Below are positions 11,090 through 23,300 of a DNA stretch of 64,000 nt, piece after piece. The stretch covers positions 1,054,001 to 1,118,000 of the forward strand of contig RQOL01000374.1 of the NCBI GenBank assembly GCA_013076295.1, in the 5' to 3' direction. The stretch is from Sanderia malayensis. Its lineage: Eukaryota; Cnidaria; Scyphozoa; Semaeostomeae; Pelagiidae. How positions within the stretch are numbered: the first letter of the stretch is position 1; each line of letters opens with the position of its first letter. The notes beneath the pieces are model-generated. The model had not been told where the DNA came from, did no database searches, and saw only the letters and a list, made by a program, of their open reading frames with translations. The translations under genes were made by a program, and so were the position numbers.

Positions 11090-11750
11090 AGGACTGGTCT
11101 AGAAGCTTATTGTTCTCTGCTATTTTTTGCGCACAGATGTTGATTCACTCCGAAATCTTTGGTCACGTGCCGAAGAGAGTGCAAGCAATTTTAAACAAGG
11201 CCAACTTTTCCAGGAACAATTTTTTCTTTGGAGAAAGCCTGTAGCTGGCAATTGATTTGGCAACATATCCTCTTTCCTGTTATATCCAATATAGATATAC
11301 GTAAAAACCATGATTCATGAGTACAGTGTGTTATCACTATATTCTTATACCGTATGCATACACAGGCAAATTGCTGTTGCTGTTGCATTTTACGGAAGTT
11401 GGCAGGAAAATTGTACGATTTTTTAGCATTTCTCTTGCAGCAGCCCCACAGAAATTTATATTGATATTGTATTTGGTTGATTTTGCTAGAATGGGTATTG
11501 ATGGTAAAAGAAAGAGATGTGCAAATAAAGATGAGATGGATCTTGTGTCCAGGGTAATTCAAACAGGTAAATGAAAAATTAAACGAGCCTTACCTGTAAG
11601 GTGATGTTTGATTGCAATTCTTCTCTGGCATCAACAGGAACGGAGGAGTCACATCAATTAAAATTAACTTTTGCAAAAAGTTAATTTCAACCATCAATAA
11701 TTACTCAGCTTAAGAACAAATAGAAAAATTTGAATAATGATCAATAATAA
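11090..11750. other. No gene recognised between Helitron and DIRS fragments
   Basis: Overlapping frames on both strands exist (for example 11317-11574 + and 11191-11562 -) but none shows a familiar motif. The inverted repeat of a DIRS terminus is not evident here. Confidence 0.4.
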
Positions 11751-11753
11751 GAG

Positions 11754-13261
11754 CTACATGTTTTCTAACAGAACTTGTCCAAAGTTTTGCGAGTTAATTT
11801 CACGATCATAATACATGGCGAACGTTTTTTCATTTGTCCATCCAGCACTTTTAATAATGTCCGCTACTTTCAAGCATGCTTGTTTTGTCGCTGACATAGA
11901 AGCTGATCTGCAACTGTGTGCACGAAACAGATTAGTATCAATACCAGAATTTTTCAAAGTGGTTTTTACCCATCCTGCAATGGCATCTTTTGACACCGGG
12001 TTATGGGGTTTAGTGTAGCTGAAAAACAAAGCAGTATGTTGACCCCTGAGAATTAGAATTGACCCCTGAGAATTGACTTGGGTCATCTGGGTAGCTACGT
12101 AAAACTAAGGGAGCTAAATGCTTTCCGTCTTGTTGTTTTTAAAGGCCTATTTATAGTGATAGAAAAGCTATCAGGCAATTTCTGTATGTGGGCAATATCA
12201 ATTGCATGGACGGTTTAACACCGTTGTCCTGACAATAAACAAAGTAATGTTGCTGTCTTAAGAGTTAAATCTTTTAGAGTGATCTTGTGAGAGGAAAGGA
12301 TAGATTTTAAATATGTGAAAACTTCTTTTACATCCCAAATATGATTGTATTTTGGTAATGATGGTCTCAATTCAAAAATTCCTTTCAGAAATCTGTGAAT
12401 TAAGGGGTGTTCACCAATGGCGAGCCCGTTTTTCTGAAAAATGATGGTCAAAAGCACAGACCTAGCAGTATTAATAGCGCTATATCCGAGCCCATTCCTG
12501 TACAATTGTGTTAGAAACTCTATTATTTCCGTTATATCAGGATGAAATACAGAATAGCCGTTTGTTGCACAATACACTTGCCAACGTTCTAAATATGAAG
12601 TATATTGTTTCTGTGTGCTTCGTCTCCAAGAGGACATAATACTTCTGGCATGATCTGATAAATTTTTTACTTCTAATTTTTGGCGGACAAGAAGCAGACC
12701 ATCAGTTTTAGTTTTGGAGAAAGAGGGTTTTTTACCTCTGGATTGTTGGGCAACTGAAGAACTTTCTGACTGGCAGTTAACATTACTGGGTCTGTGAGCA
12801 TCAGTTTGTTTGCCTGAGGAAACCATGGTTGTGTCGGCCAGTTTGGGAGAACACATTTTCCTTCCGCTTTTTCTTTCTTGATTTTGTTTAAAACTCTTGA
12901 TATTATGCTGAAGGGGGGGGGGGAATGCATAAAATTTATATTTTGACCAGTCAATTGTAAAAGCCTCCACTGCAATAGCCCCGGGATCTGGCTTAAAAGA
13001 AACAAAACATGGGAACTGTTTGTTCAATCTTGTTGCAAAAAGATCTATTGTCAGATAAAATTCAAAATGTTTCAAACATGATTTTAATATTTGAAGTTCC
13101 AGCTGCCATTCTGTAGAGTTGTTAACTTTCTTTCTCGAAGCAGCATCAGCTTCGATATTATCTTTCCCTGGGACGTGTGCTAAAGTTGGTGTAATATATT
13201 GGTGAGCATCAACGAATGAAGACACGTTCGGCCATGTTGCTTTCTTGCATAACCCGCTCAA
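11754..13261 (-). pseudogene. DIRS RNase H end and tyrosine recombinase
   Basis: From 13261 leftward: TLAHVPGKDNIEADAASRKK (end of DIRS RNase H), LTIDLFATRLNKQFPCFVSF (the conserved domain between RNase H and recombinase), a low-complexity linker, the recombinase N-terminal helical domain (STQKQYTSYLERWQVYC) and LLCLLSGQRC, which supplies the first catalytic Arg. After a frame change between 12215 and 12086, RAHSCRSA provides His-x-x-Arg and AGWTNEKTFAMYY the terminal tyrosine. The R-H-R-Y residues remain visible but the frame is broken. A small tandem duplication (ttgacccctgagaattagaa) lies at 12040-12078 in the break region. Confidence 0.85.
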
Positions 13262-15837
13262 CCTATTCTACACATCACGTGAGTAACATAACTAAACCAA
13301 TGAAACAATAATGACGTAATCATTACATCACTTCCCTAATTTTTTTTTAATACCATAAAGTCTATGTGTCTCTACCACTGATTATATTGTGTTTATCACT
13401 GTCTTATAAATTGTAAAATCGCATGTGTTTTTGTCACGAATCTCTTTCTCTTAGTCAATAAGTTCTGATGGAATTGGATTTCCATATCAATTTATATTTC
13501 CGCGTTGTCTCCCTGATCTTCTGTATCGAACGTCTTGTTCTTCCTGCGGATGATTCTCTCGATTATCGTATTCGTCATCAGATTCCTCATGTATATCCAC
13601 AGCTGGTACTTTCTTGTAATACGATATGTTCCGAGTTATCTTGAAATTTTCGCTAATTTCTTTGACTGCTTTATCTAAGTTTGGAAACCAAACTTTTTCG
13701 CGCATTAAACTTTTAGTTTTTTCTACACCCTGGTGACCAACGTGAGCCAGTTGTGTAGCGCGTGTTTGCAGAGCTGCTGGAATGATAATTCTATTTCCTT
13801 TCAGTAATATATCTTCCTCTCCATTGATGGTTATCTCTTCTGCACATTTTTGATAGTGCTTAGTGTCTTTTTCATTCTCATTCCATTTACGTGATAAAAT
13901 ATTTTCTCTGACTTTTAGCAAGGTAGGGTCCTTCTTTGTTGCCTCTCTTATTTCTTGCAGTGTCATTTTTATAGGTATTGCGTGTTCGATCAGAAAGTTC
14001 ACATAGTTCTCGGCTACTGTTTCTTCATTTGTGTCTTTAGTCTGCGCTGTGACAGGATGTCAGCTTAAATAATCTGCTTCATTTAGAGATCCCTTTTTGT
14101 GGATTACTCTAAAATTGTATGGTTGCAATCTGAGCATCCATCTCTCCACTCGTGCTGGGGGTTTGGATCTTGGATTGTTGAAGATAGATTGAAGTGCCTT
14201 GTGGTCTGTAACCACATCAAATTCAGATCCGATCAGAAATAATCTGAAGTGTTCGATACCCCATACAAGACTAAGTCCTTCGACATCGGTCTGCGAATAT
14301 CGTTGTTTGACAGACGTGAGTCCTCGACTACCATAAGAAATGATTTTATATGGCGAGTTTGCATTTTGTCTTTGGCACCGAATCGCACTTATTCCGATAG
14401 GTGATCCATCAACAATCAATAGCGTATGCCTTTGTGTATGAAAATATGCCATAACAGGTGTTTCAGTTAGCGCCTTTTTGAGTTTCTCAAAAGCTTTCTG
14501 ATGAACTGGTGTCCATTTAAATTCGGTTTTCTTCTTTGTTAAGTCTCGCAACGGTTCTGTAATCGTTGCATAATCTCTGATGTATTCTGTTTGCCATTCC
14601 GAGGAAACTTTGTACTTCCGTAGCATTTTTCGGTGGTTGCACCTTAACCAATTTTTCAATTCTCTCGGGGTCCGGTTTGGTACCATTTTCAGTGAATATC
14701 AAACCATAAAATTTGATTTCTTTTCCCAGAAATTTGCATTTAGTTCCTTTAGCCTTTAAATTTAAATCATTCAAACGCTGTAAGCATTTTTCTAATGCTC
14801 TATCATGGTCGATTCTTGCTTCGCCGTGTATGATTATGTCGTCTGTTATGTTTTTGACACCTCGTATATCGCTAAGGTTACGTTGGAGAACATTTTGAAA
14901 AATCTCTGCTGCACTACTCGTGCCGTAGTTCAACCTTTTGAATCTGAAAAGTCCTTCATGTGTTGAAAATGTAGTGATAAATCTACTCTCCTGAGCCAAT
15001 TCAAGTTGATGATAGGCTTGTCGCAAACCAATTTTTGAAAAATACTTGGAGCCGTTTACTTCAGCCTTGAAGTCTGCTAGGGTAGGCATTAAATGTGTCT
15101 CTCTTTCTATCGCTTGATTTGCTTCCCTCATATCAACACATAGGCGTATTCCACCATCTTTCTTTGGCGTGCATACCATTGGTGAAATCCATGGTGTGGC
15201 TTGATCTTTCACTTTTTCAATTATGTCAGTTTCTTCCAATTTCTTTGATTCTTGTGAGACTGCTTTTCGCATATGGTATGGTATTCTACGTTGGGCCTGT
15301 ATGACTGGTTTTACTTCATCTCTTATGTGGAGTTTAATTTTCTCGTCTTTAGGTTTTCCTTCTCCTGTGAAAACATTTTTGTGTTTCTCAATAATAGCTT
15401 GAATTTTATCATCGGTGGTTTTTGGAGTATCTTCTTTCTTTTCTGAATCTGCCCCTTCACATTCATTTTCTGATGACGTCACTTCACCAGATATTCTGTG
15501 AATTATTTGAATTAAATTCAAATCTTGAGCTGTTTTAGCGCTAAGCAAATTTCTTCCTGCACCCTCTACCACATAAATTTGTGTCACAGTGTATCTAGAT
15601 TTAGATTCAATTGTACCTTGGAACTGTCCTTTTAATGGTAAGGGTGTCTTTGATCCATAGGGGTATATCTTGGTATTTGTTTTCTCCAGCTTCACTTTGT
15701 TGTTCATAGTATCAAGAGTTTTCTCACCTATAATATCTACAGTTGCTCCAGTGTCCACCAAAATTGGAACTTGAACTGCGTTTATTTTCACTGAAGTTTT
15801 GGTCTTGGGCGGTTTTGTGGTTTTTCCTTCAACTGCA
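13262..15837 (-). pseudogene. Ty3/Gypsy pol nested inside the DIRS element
   Basis: Minus-strand order: aspartic protease (ILVDTGATVDIIG), reverse transcriptase (GGIRLCVDMREANQAI, YFSKIGLRQAYHQLEL, NITDDIIIHG), RNase H (VDGSPIGISAI, TDVEGLSLVWGIEHFRLFL, VVTDHKALQSIFNN) and the integrase zinc region (THVG-like AHVGHQGVEKTKSLM). The catalytic Asp of RT motif A is Gly (FSKIGL). A frameshift lies near 14650, and a TGA at about 14060-14062 ends the RNase H part. After KVWFPNLDKAVKEI the protein jumps to its C-terminal tail (RRSGRQRGNIN), so the DDE integrase core is deleted. Only about 80 bp of a possible 3' LTR (TGATGTAATGATTACGTCA) remains, 13270-13350. The 5' LTR and gag are absent. Confidence 0.87.
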
Positions 15838-17012
15838 TAACTGCAAGAGATGCGTCTGTTTTTATCACACGCTTTGCATTTTCACGTGAAAGAGGTTGAA
15901 AAACATGAGCAATATTGTCAATCCACCATCGTACCTCCAATTTTGCGGCAGGCGAGACCGCCATAAATGAATCAAAATTGCCTTTGCTGGTTATCAGAGC
16001 TGTAGTTTTATCCTTTTCAAGTTGCCGATAATTAAGGGGTCCGTAAAGATTCCCCGAAAAGCAAGATATTATCGTGCCAAGCGTTTTGGCAACCTCCCTT
16101 ATTGTGGGTTTTTGTTTTTTCAAGATTGTGTGGCAAACGGCCAAGACAGACTGCACTTTTTCTTTAGTGGGCGTAACAGTCATTGAAACAGAATTTAAAA
16201 TGAAGCCCAGCATCTTGATCTCGGTGGATGGAATAAATACCGATTTTTCCGGATGAACAATAAACCCTCATTCTGTCAACATGGCAGTGGCCCTTATGAC
16301 GTTTTTTGTGCAGTCATTAAAATCATCACCTTGCAAATATAAGTGGTCAATATAGGCGGTTGCCATAAAACCTTCTTTGTGTAATACCATCAAAGCTGGC
16401 TTCAATAGTTTTGTGAACATGCATGGGCAGCTCGCCAATCCATTCAGAAGAGCTTTGTAAGTGTATAATTTCTTGGCAAATTCAAATCGGAAATATTTTC
16501 TGTGCTCTTCAGCTACCGAAACGCTATAAGCGTCTTTTATATCCAATGAAGCCATGTAACAATTTGGCCTCATAAGATTTGTGATCGTATTTAAGGTGTC
16601 CATTTTAAAGTGGTGATAGGTGACGTAATCATTGAATTCTTTCAAGTTCAAAATCATTCGATACGACCCGTCAGGTTTTGGCGTTAAAAATATCGGAAAT
16701 ATAACTTGATTAGCTGCTGGTACAGCCTGCTCGATCACGTCTTTTTGTCAATAGTTTTTCAATTTCACTTTCAATTAATATGCTTTCTGTACTGTTAAAT
16801 TGTTTTTCTCGGTGAAATATTTCAGGAAAGCTTTGCAGTTCAGCTTTTGCCCCCGAAACATAAGACAAAATTTCTGGATCGCTTGTTATATTGCGCCATG
16901 CCGTATTAGAATTTCTAATTCTGCCAGCTTTGAAGTTATTACATTGACATTGTAGCAACGCAACAAGGGTAGGCAGAAAGGTTAAAAATTCACTTACACT
17001 CAACTGCTGCAA
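15838..17012 (-). pseudogene. DIRS reverse transcriptase and start of RNase H
   Basis: Motifs are AGRIRNSNTAWRNITSDPEI, IFLTPKPDGSYRMILNLKEF, CYMASLDIKDAYSVSVAEEH, LLNGLASCPCMFTKLLKPAL and AYIDHLYLQGDD. The reverse transcriptase YIDD box reads YIDH, so one catalytic aspartate is lost. A frameshift occurs near 16740 and another near 16260. RNase H begins with RVIKTDASLA, at which point the inserted Gypsy sequence takes over. Confidence 0.85.
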
Positions 17013-17135
17013 TCAGCTCAAAATTTTTTATGTGGAAAAGCATTCCTTGGTCATTGACCCTTGTTTTGGAACTGAGATTGTTGGTTCTACTGTTTTTTCC
17101 TGAATGCCGGAGGGCGATGGCCTTGCCATAAAAAA

Positions 17136-17747
17136 TCACGTTGGGGGCCAAAATTTTGAAAACTTCCTCTCATATCCTCGAAACTTTCCAAATGTTTGTT
17201 CTTTATGTCTTACAGAAACTGGCCTAAAATCTCTCGTGATTCTGTTTGTTTTGTCAACCTCTTTGATTTTTTTTCCAATATCCTTGCCAAAAAGGTATTC
17301 TGAATGAGGCAATTCATTGGAATATGAACAAAGCCCCTGGTATTCAGGTCTTAGGCCACTTTTTAATGAGATCCTTCTGAGGTTGGAAAGATCAGCAATG
17401 AGATTCCCGAGTAACGCAATTGCAGGATATGAGCAGGTGATGTGCTCATTTACCTCAGTTTCCTTTTCAAATAAACTTTTGTTTTTCAAAAGAAAATCTG
17501 CAGTTTGCAGAGTCAAGCAGCCTACTTTTGTCACCGTTTGTTGCATGTTGCCTAAACGTAGGTCAGCTTGCTTTTTGTCCCATCTTAAATTGTCCCACGC
17601 TCCTTTGTTGCAGATATAAATCCCTGTGTCAAGATTATTCTTACTATTAAGGCAAAAACTGAGGCCCACCTGACTACCCATTTTGTCATAAAGATTTTTC
17701 ATATGTGCCTGAACATAAATCATCTGGCGCAATAAATATATCGCCAT
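17136..17747 (-). CDS. DIRS gag-like protein
   Basis: A 203-residue frame with AIALLGNLIADLSNLRRISL and a downstream LFGKDIGKKIKEVDK, which match the conserved C-terminal part of DIRS gag proteins (LLGNA...LRR...LFG..). It lies directly upstream of the DIRS RT on the same strand. The 5' part is probably incomplete because the frame opens at 17747 near the element edge. Confidence 0.6.
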   Translation of the reverse strand: MAIYLLRQMIYVQAHMKNLYDKMGSQVGLSFCLNSKNNLDTGIYICNKGAWDNLRWDKKQADLRLGNMQQTVTKVGCLTLQTADFLLKNKSLFEKETEVNEHITCSYPAIALLGNLIADLSNLRRISLKSGLRPEYQGLCSYSNELPHSEYLFGKDIGKKIKEVDKTNRITRDFRPVSVRHKEQTFGKFRGYERKFSKFWPPT

Positions 17748-17855
17748 ATAGCGATTCTTCTTGCACCCTTAAAAATAACATTTATGGGTCGGATATATTG
17801 CATTAGCATGCGGTTGCACCATAAGGTTTAATTATCGTCAGACTCGCAATCTTAC

Positions 17856-19557
17856 CTGGGTACTTTCTTGAACCTGTATGTTTTGCGATGTCCATCTACA
17901 TGAATAGAATGACAGTTCCTGTCGGAAACGGGACAAACAACGCTACTCTCCTCAATCTGAGCATCTAAACGGTACTTGCATGCAATCCATTCTCTAAATG
18001 ATTTCCCAAAGGATGTAGCATTTATTACACAACCCTGAGAAGGAGATGAATTGCTCGTTCAAAATTATGCACAAACAAACAAATTATTTCTAAAAAGAAT
18101 AAACATTATTCAAACCTGTCCCAATTTTTTGGCACCACGTTCCAGACTTTTCAAAAAGGATGACAATGATGTACCAGGGGAATTGTTGCTTACTTCTTCC
18201 CAATACTCAAGCATTTCAGTTGCATAAAAAATGTCGACTTCTGTGGACTGGCTGGCCAATAGCCCGATACTATCATTGCAACTTGTGATGAACCAACAGA
18301 AGCAAATATACAATTAGTGTATTGAAAGAACACATCATTAAATTCAAATCGACCTAAAGTGGAAGAAGTTAGAATAAGCTTCAGTTTTGTTTATATATGT
18401 AGATTACGAAGTGCTATTTATGTGCATTGTTTACTGTGTTTTGAGACAAACAAAGTATGCAATTAGGTATCGAAAATTAAAATTAACCATTCAACGTGAT
18501 CACTGTTGTAAATTGTTGAATGTAATTTCGAGCAATGGTTCCATCACTGTTGCAAACTGGGCATTTTGTTGGCCAAATCACTGGAAGACATCTCTCTGTG
18601 GAAAGAAACATTTGTTCAACTAGTAGCTAAAGGAATAGGTCAATAACCTGACTTAAAGGGGGTATGAGGAGTTGTGTTACCAATAGTGATGTTATTGGAG
18701 TCAAAGGCTGTTTAGTTATTCTTTATTCCTTCATAAAAGCCATTTATCCATACGTTGCGATTATGAAATGGACACTCGTTATGCAAAATGCCATCACACT
18801 CAGAGCAGAGAAACTTCCTACACTCTTGACACTTTATGACAGCCTCATTTAGATTACATTTACAACAAACTGCATGTTTTTCTGGAATATAATTTTTCTA
18901 AAAGCAAAGCATGAAATAGGTCATTTCTTGCATTTGCCCAATTTCCCTAAAGATTTATTTTTCTTCTTTCCCAGGCAGTTTTTTCCATTTTAAATGCAAA
19001 TATCCTTCTCAATTTCATCCAGCATTGTCAGAAATTCTGGAGAATATTCTCTCTCTGACTCCATAAAATCTGCAAAACACAAACCTCTGTTACTGATATA
19101 TTTTGCATGATGCAATAAAAACTTTGTCCAAATTCGACAACTTCTCACCATCATCTATTGAATTGGGCTCCACTTGATAATCAGGCAAATCATATGTGCT
19201 TGATGATGATGCAACTGCTGAACCTTGGTAAAACCAAATTCCTTGTAAATCTAGTAGTTGACCTGAACAGCAGAATCAATTCAAATCTTTATAAAAGTTT
19301 ATTAAATAACGAAAGAGCATACCTGAATTAGATTTTAAAGCTTTTACCACCTTTTTCTTCCTTGGATATGTTTTCGTGCTTTTGACACATTTACCAGTGA
19401 AACAGTCCTTACTTTGCTGGTAAACCTTTATTTTTTGACTCTGTCGTGAAATGCCAAAGGAAGGAATATCATCAAGGTCTGCCAGTGCTTCTTCAAGAGA
19501 GCCCTGCTTCTTTTGTTTACACTTAGTTTTTTCCTTTTTAAGAAAAAGAAAGGCCAT
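17856..19557 (-). pseudogene. KDZ (Kyakuja-Dileera-Zisupton)-type transposase gene, N-terminal seven exons
   Basis: Seven exons can be laid out with GT-AG borders and matching phases for most joins: 19557-19323 (starts MAFLFLKKEK), 19262-19149, 19069-18990, 18897-about 18680, 18595-18488, 18353-18116 and 18034-17856. Exon 4 encodes a zinc-finger-like block (CCKCN, CQECRKFLCSECD, HNECPFHNR) and exon 5 another CPVC pair. Exon 6 has VSGYWPASPQKSTFF and NNSPGTSLSSFLKSLE, and exon 7 CPVSDRNCHSIHVDGHRKTY. These are KDZ N-terminal signatures. Defects: exon 3 runs into TAA at 18990-18992, exon 4 lacks a clear donor before a stop, and exon 6 is shifted by one base in a T6 run near 18232. The catalytic part would lie to the left, where the DIRS element now sits. 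Confidence 0.7.
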
Positions 19558-19559
19558 TC

Positions 19560-21320
19560 ATTGCCATAAAACATGCTTCTTTAGGCTTCAATAAATATCT
19601 TTCTGCATAATAATCATTTCAGAAATAGAAATACGCAAAAAAACAGACATATTTGCATGGCTCAAGCATAATCATCCCAATCAATCATACTTTTACAAAA
19701 TCTTTAACAAAAAGCAAAGATTACAGGAAATATATATAACAAAAACCATTTGATAATAAGTAAGGCCTCAGAAACTTTGTGTTTACATTAACAGTCAATG
19801 CTACATATGCAATTGAAGTTTGTTTTGCTTAGAGATAACCCAATATTTCAATACAAAAATCACAAAAATGAAAAATTTCACATTGAATGTGTCATAAAGG
19901 CTGCCAGATCTCATATAAGCTAAGTTTGATAGAACCACAACTTGATCTGATCAGTTTTTGCATTGTTCTCAGGATAATTTAACTGTCTGGTTGATAAAAT
20001 AAGGGCAAAAATTAAAATCCCAAATAAACATTACCAGACAAACAATGTATCTTTAAACAACATAACTACAAGGTGCCATGGACTTGTGGGGGAGATCAAA
20101 TGTTTCTGAGATTGTTGTAGCGTGCATAAACTTACTGAATATTTATAAAAGTATATACAGTAATTCTATGCAAGATTACCTACCACATACCAGTGTATTA
20201 AATCTCTGGGTAATGGTGGGTGCATGGAAATAGGGAGTTAGGCCTACTTATACAAATCACAATAAATCACCCTACACCTAACCTACACAACTAAAAAGTT
20301 CAAGAAGTCATCTGAAATAAAAATCGCATAAAGTACACGCCTCTAACTTTGGATGGAACTTCCATTCTTTATGGAACAGTGTAAAACAGTAAGTGTAACA
20401 CAATGAACTCTACACGCTGCAAAGAAGGCGAACGTTGACCATTACAAGAACTGATGAATTGGGTGTCACGTCGTGCTTGTGCGCAATGATAAAAAAATGC
20501 CTGTTACAGATCCAAAGTCTGACTGTATTTATTTCTATAGTGTATATATAAAGGCAGTTTTGCACATATCAACAATGCATATATGAGCCGTGAGAATGGG
20601 TTGTCATAGCAGTACGGCCCCCCACGTGTAACGGATCTATATTCTGTTTCAAAGTTTATGTAATAACGGAGATTAAGTCCGTTAAATGCTCACATATGAG
20701 TTTGACAACTGCGCAATGTATTAGCGCACCTTTGGCTTTCTTGTATAGAATTAAATACTGGACATAATGGTGAAGTGTCGTTTCGTATAGTGGCTCCGAG
20801 TTTCGTATAATGGAATGTGTTATCATATAATGGAAATACATTTCGTTGAATTGAATAAGGATGAGTGTGTGTCGTGTCGTATAGTGGCGACTCTGCTAAT
20901 CACGTGATCACTTTGCGACATACGTACAATAATTTTGTCCAATGCTTAACGGTGCAGTTCACATCGTCGTGCAGCATGTTTGATTGACAGCTGTAACAAT
21001 CGGTGTATATTATTACATCCACCTCAATGTCAATCTTTTTGTGCAAGGCACGGGAGTTCTATTAAGAACTATTTTATTGTAAGAGTAACAAAAGCGAAAC
21101 GCGGCTGTAGCAACTCATCGACCTCTAGTTTGAGACCAAGTTGGAAATATTTATGTGGGTATATCACACCCAAAAAATCCTTGATGAACGCACATTGCGT
21201 AGTTACAACCTCCTAATACGTAGAAAGAGAGCCTATTTTTTGGAATCTTGATTGTATGTGTTTCTTGAAATATTGGTTATTTCTGACACTGGCCTAACCT
21301 TGTGAACAATAGCTTGGTCC
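19560..21320. other. No gene recognised (upstream of KDZ-like gene)
   Basis: AT-rich sequence. Around 20770-20895 the word tcgtatagtgg and close variants (cgtataatgga, catataatgga) recur four times, with no obvious function. Short frames at 20656-20841 (-) and 20980-21216 (+) have no recognisable motif. Confidence 0.45.
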
Positions 21321-21329
21321 TATGTACAT

Positions 21330-22661
21330 CTACATTTTTATTCCAGGTGGAGTTCTTGCAACACTCTTTTTGCTGCATGTACACCAAATGCATGCATATT
21401 CGGAATTGGCTGCACCAATACCGCAAACACAGGCAAGAAACTTCCAGTCTCCCCCAAGGTAGTATACCACTTTCAGTGTTCCACCGTAAACATTGATTTC
21501 ATTGAGGCCTCGTATTTCATGTATCAAATCCTCAAGGCCAAGACAAATTTCATCATAGTTTTCCTTTATTTTCATAATCGCTAGGCAGTAATTTCCTTTG
21601 TCTGCCATTGCCCTTTTCCCTTCCTCTATGATTGTGTATCTAAAATTTACTACATGTAGCCTTTCCCCCACCCATGTTCCATCACCAGAAAGTTTGACTG
21701 ACACACAATCTTTGATGACAGCATCTTTTTAAAGCCTTTCACAATTTTTTAGCAAAGACAGTTTAAAAGAAGTTTGAACACCTTCAATGCGGCCAGGACA
21801 ATCAAAATAAAAAAAATGACAACTTGATCATGAAGTCCCTTTATCCTTTTTGAAACTGAATGAAAACTTGGAAGATCTTCACTCAGCATAGATAATTCTT
21901 TGAATGCCTTGTCTGAAATGTTAAAGTTTTCCTTCACAAACAAGATCATGTTTAGTTTTTTAACTTCAGAATCAGTCAATTCCTTGCAAGATTTGGCATC
22001 CTCTTTGACAAGATTTAAAGTTTCAAATTCTTTTGTGTCCATGTTATAAATCTCTATTTTCATTGCAACAAAATTGTAATTTGACAAAAAAGTAAGGTTC
22101 TCTTCACATTTAAGGGTCAGTTGATTTCTAATGCGCTTTTGCTGCCTAATTGATAAGTCATCAAATGATTTCCGTTTGGATGGGCCTCTTGTTTTCCTTT
22201 CCATTGCCAGAGGGGGGCTCTTGCCATCTTTTGAAACCTTATTTTATAATAATTTAATTGCGAATTTATTTTTCCAAGCTTTTCTTCATACAGTTTCATC
22301 TGGTCATTTTGTTTACTTGATTCTCATTAAATTCTCTCTTTACTTTATCCCTCTCTTTTTCAGCATCATCCACTTTCTTAAAAAGCTGCAACCTTTCTTC
22401 TATTTCGTTGAAATATATCAAAAATGTGAATCGGTTACTTAATTTCTTCCATGTCTCTTTCAAATGTTTAGTGCACTTTCCTCCCTTTTTGTTAGCCGTC
22501 TTTATTTTGCCAAGAAGCTTGTTTCCTTCTTTTTTCAAATTTATTGCAATCCTCTCCTCAGAAATTTTGACACGAAGGCTTGACTTGGCAAAAATAGCTT
22601 TCATCCATTCAGTATCATCATCACAATCCTGTTTCTTGCAAAATTCTTCGTATATGAGGTA
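21330..22661 (-). pseudogene. Transposase-like gene with RAG1/Transib-like motif spacing, truncated
   Basis: The exon begins at 22661 after a ttttttgtctcaacag acceptor (YLIYEEFCKKQDCDDDTEW). It continues through a Lys-rich coiled region, KSFDDLSIRQQKRIRNQL, and, after frame changes near 22290, 22200 and 21750, VSVKLSGDGTWVGERLHVVN, then VYYLGGDWKFLACVCG and ANSEYACIWCTC. This protein type (SGDGT..G.RLHVVNF, then LGGDWKFL, then YxCIWC) recurs in cnidarian genomes and in some fungi without a named function. The two aspartates and the C-x2-C following the second one parallel the order in RAG1 (catalytic Asp, Asp, then a CxxC zinc site). That parallel is my inference. The frame ends at 21330 just after the Cys pair, so any third acidic residue is lost. 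Confidence 0.55.
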
Positions 22662-22664
22662 TCT

Positions 22665-23300
22665 GTTGAGACAAAAAAGAAATAATTACAAACCTGGAAT
22701 ATACAGCACATACTGTATATTTAGGTATAGGTCTATTGTCCCTTCTTGTCCTAGCTGGCATGATTACCTGATTAGCCTAACTGCCTAAGTTGTTTACATC
22801 CTGATTCCAAAGACTGTCCCATTTTCTACACCCCACCCCACCCCACCCCTATAGCCAACATAGATTAAATAAGGTACCTGTTTAAATCAACTTTCATATG
22901 ATCTTCAAAGCATCTTCAGTTGTTGTACCTGAGATTAGACTGTTTCCGAAACACGACCTATGTCAGTAAGACGCCCGTCAGAGGTCTGGCACGGGCACGG
23001 CCAGGGCTATCCCCCAAAATCATTGGGCCACCCGATGATTTTGCTGAAAATCTGAAAATCCCGTCTTGCTGAAAACCCTTACACACTTTTGCAAAAACAT
23101 TGGTCATCATCAAGACCGGTGATTCAGACAAATTATTTCAAACTTGCAAGTTTTAAATTGAGTTCATTTTTATAGTTTACGGAAATTCAATATTTGATCT
23201 ATTATTTTGAGGTGAAATCACTCTCTAACATGGAAAAATACGCTTTTTAAACACAGTTTTAATTTGTCAACTGTTTCCACGAAAATTTCATCGCATGCTT
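22665..23300. other. No gene recognised
   Basis: It contains a cccacccca run near 22830-22850 and otherwise unique sequence. Confidence 0.45.

Larger units (their letters stand above)
11754..17750 (-). mobile_element. DIRS-type retrotransposon split by a Gypsy insertion
   Basis: Minus-strand order is gag (17747-17136), reverse transcriptase (17012-16268), RNase H start (16213-15838), foreign Gypsy sequence (about 15837-13262), end of RNase H, a DIRS-specific domain and the tyrosine recombinase (13261-11754). Presence of a tyrosine recombinase instead of an integrase is diagnostic for DIRS. Terminal inverted repeats were not identified. The right end lies close to exon 7 of a KDZ-like gene (17856), so the DIRS element may have inserted into it. 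Confidence 0.85.

Noticed and set aside
11191..11574. Overlapping 123- and 85-residue frames
   Set aside because: Open on both strands with no conserved motif; a 25-residue stretch before a GTAAAT donor could be an exon but nothing supports it.
12913..12922. G10 run in the DIRS gene as a functional signal
   Set aside because: Simple homopolymer slippage is a sufficient explanation.
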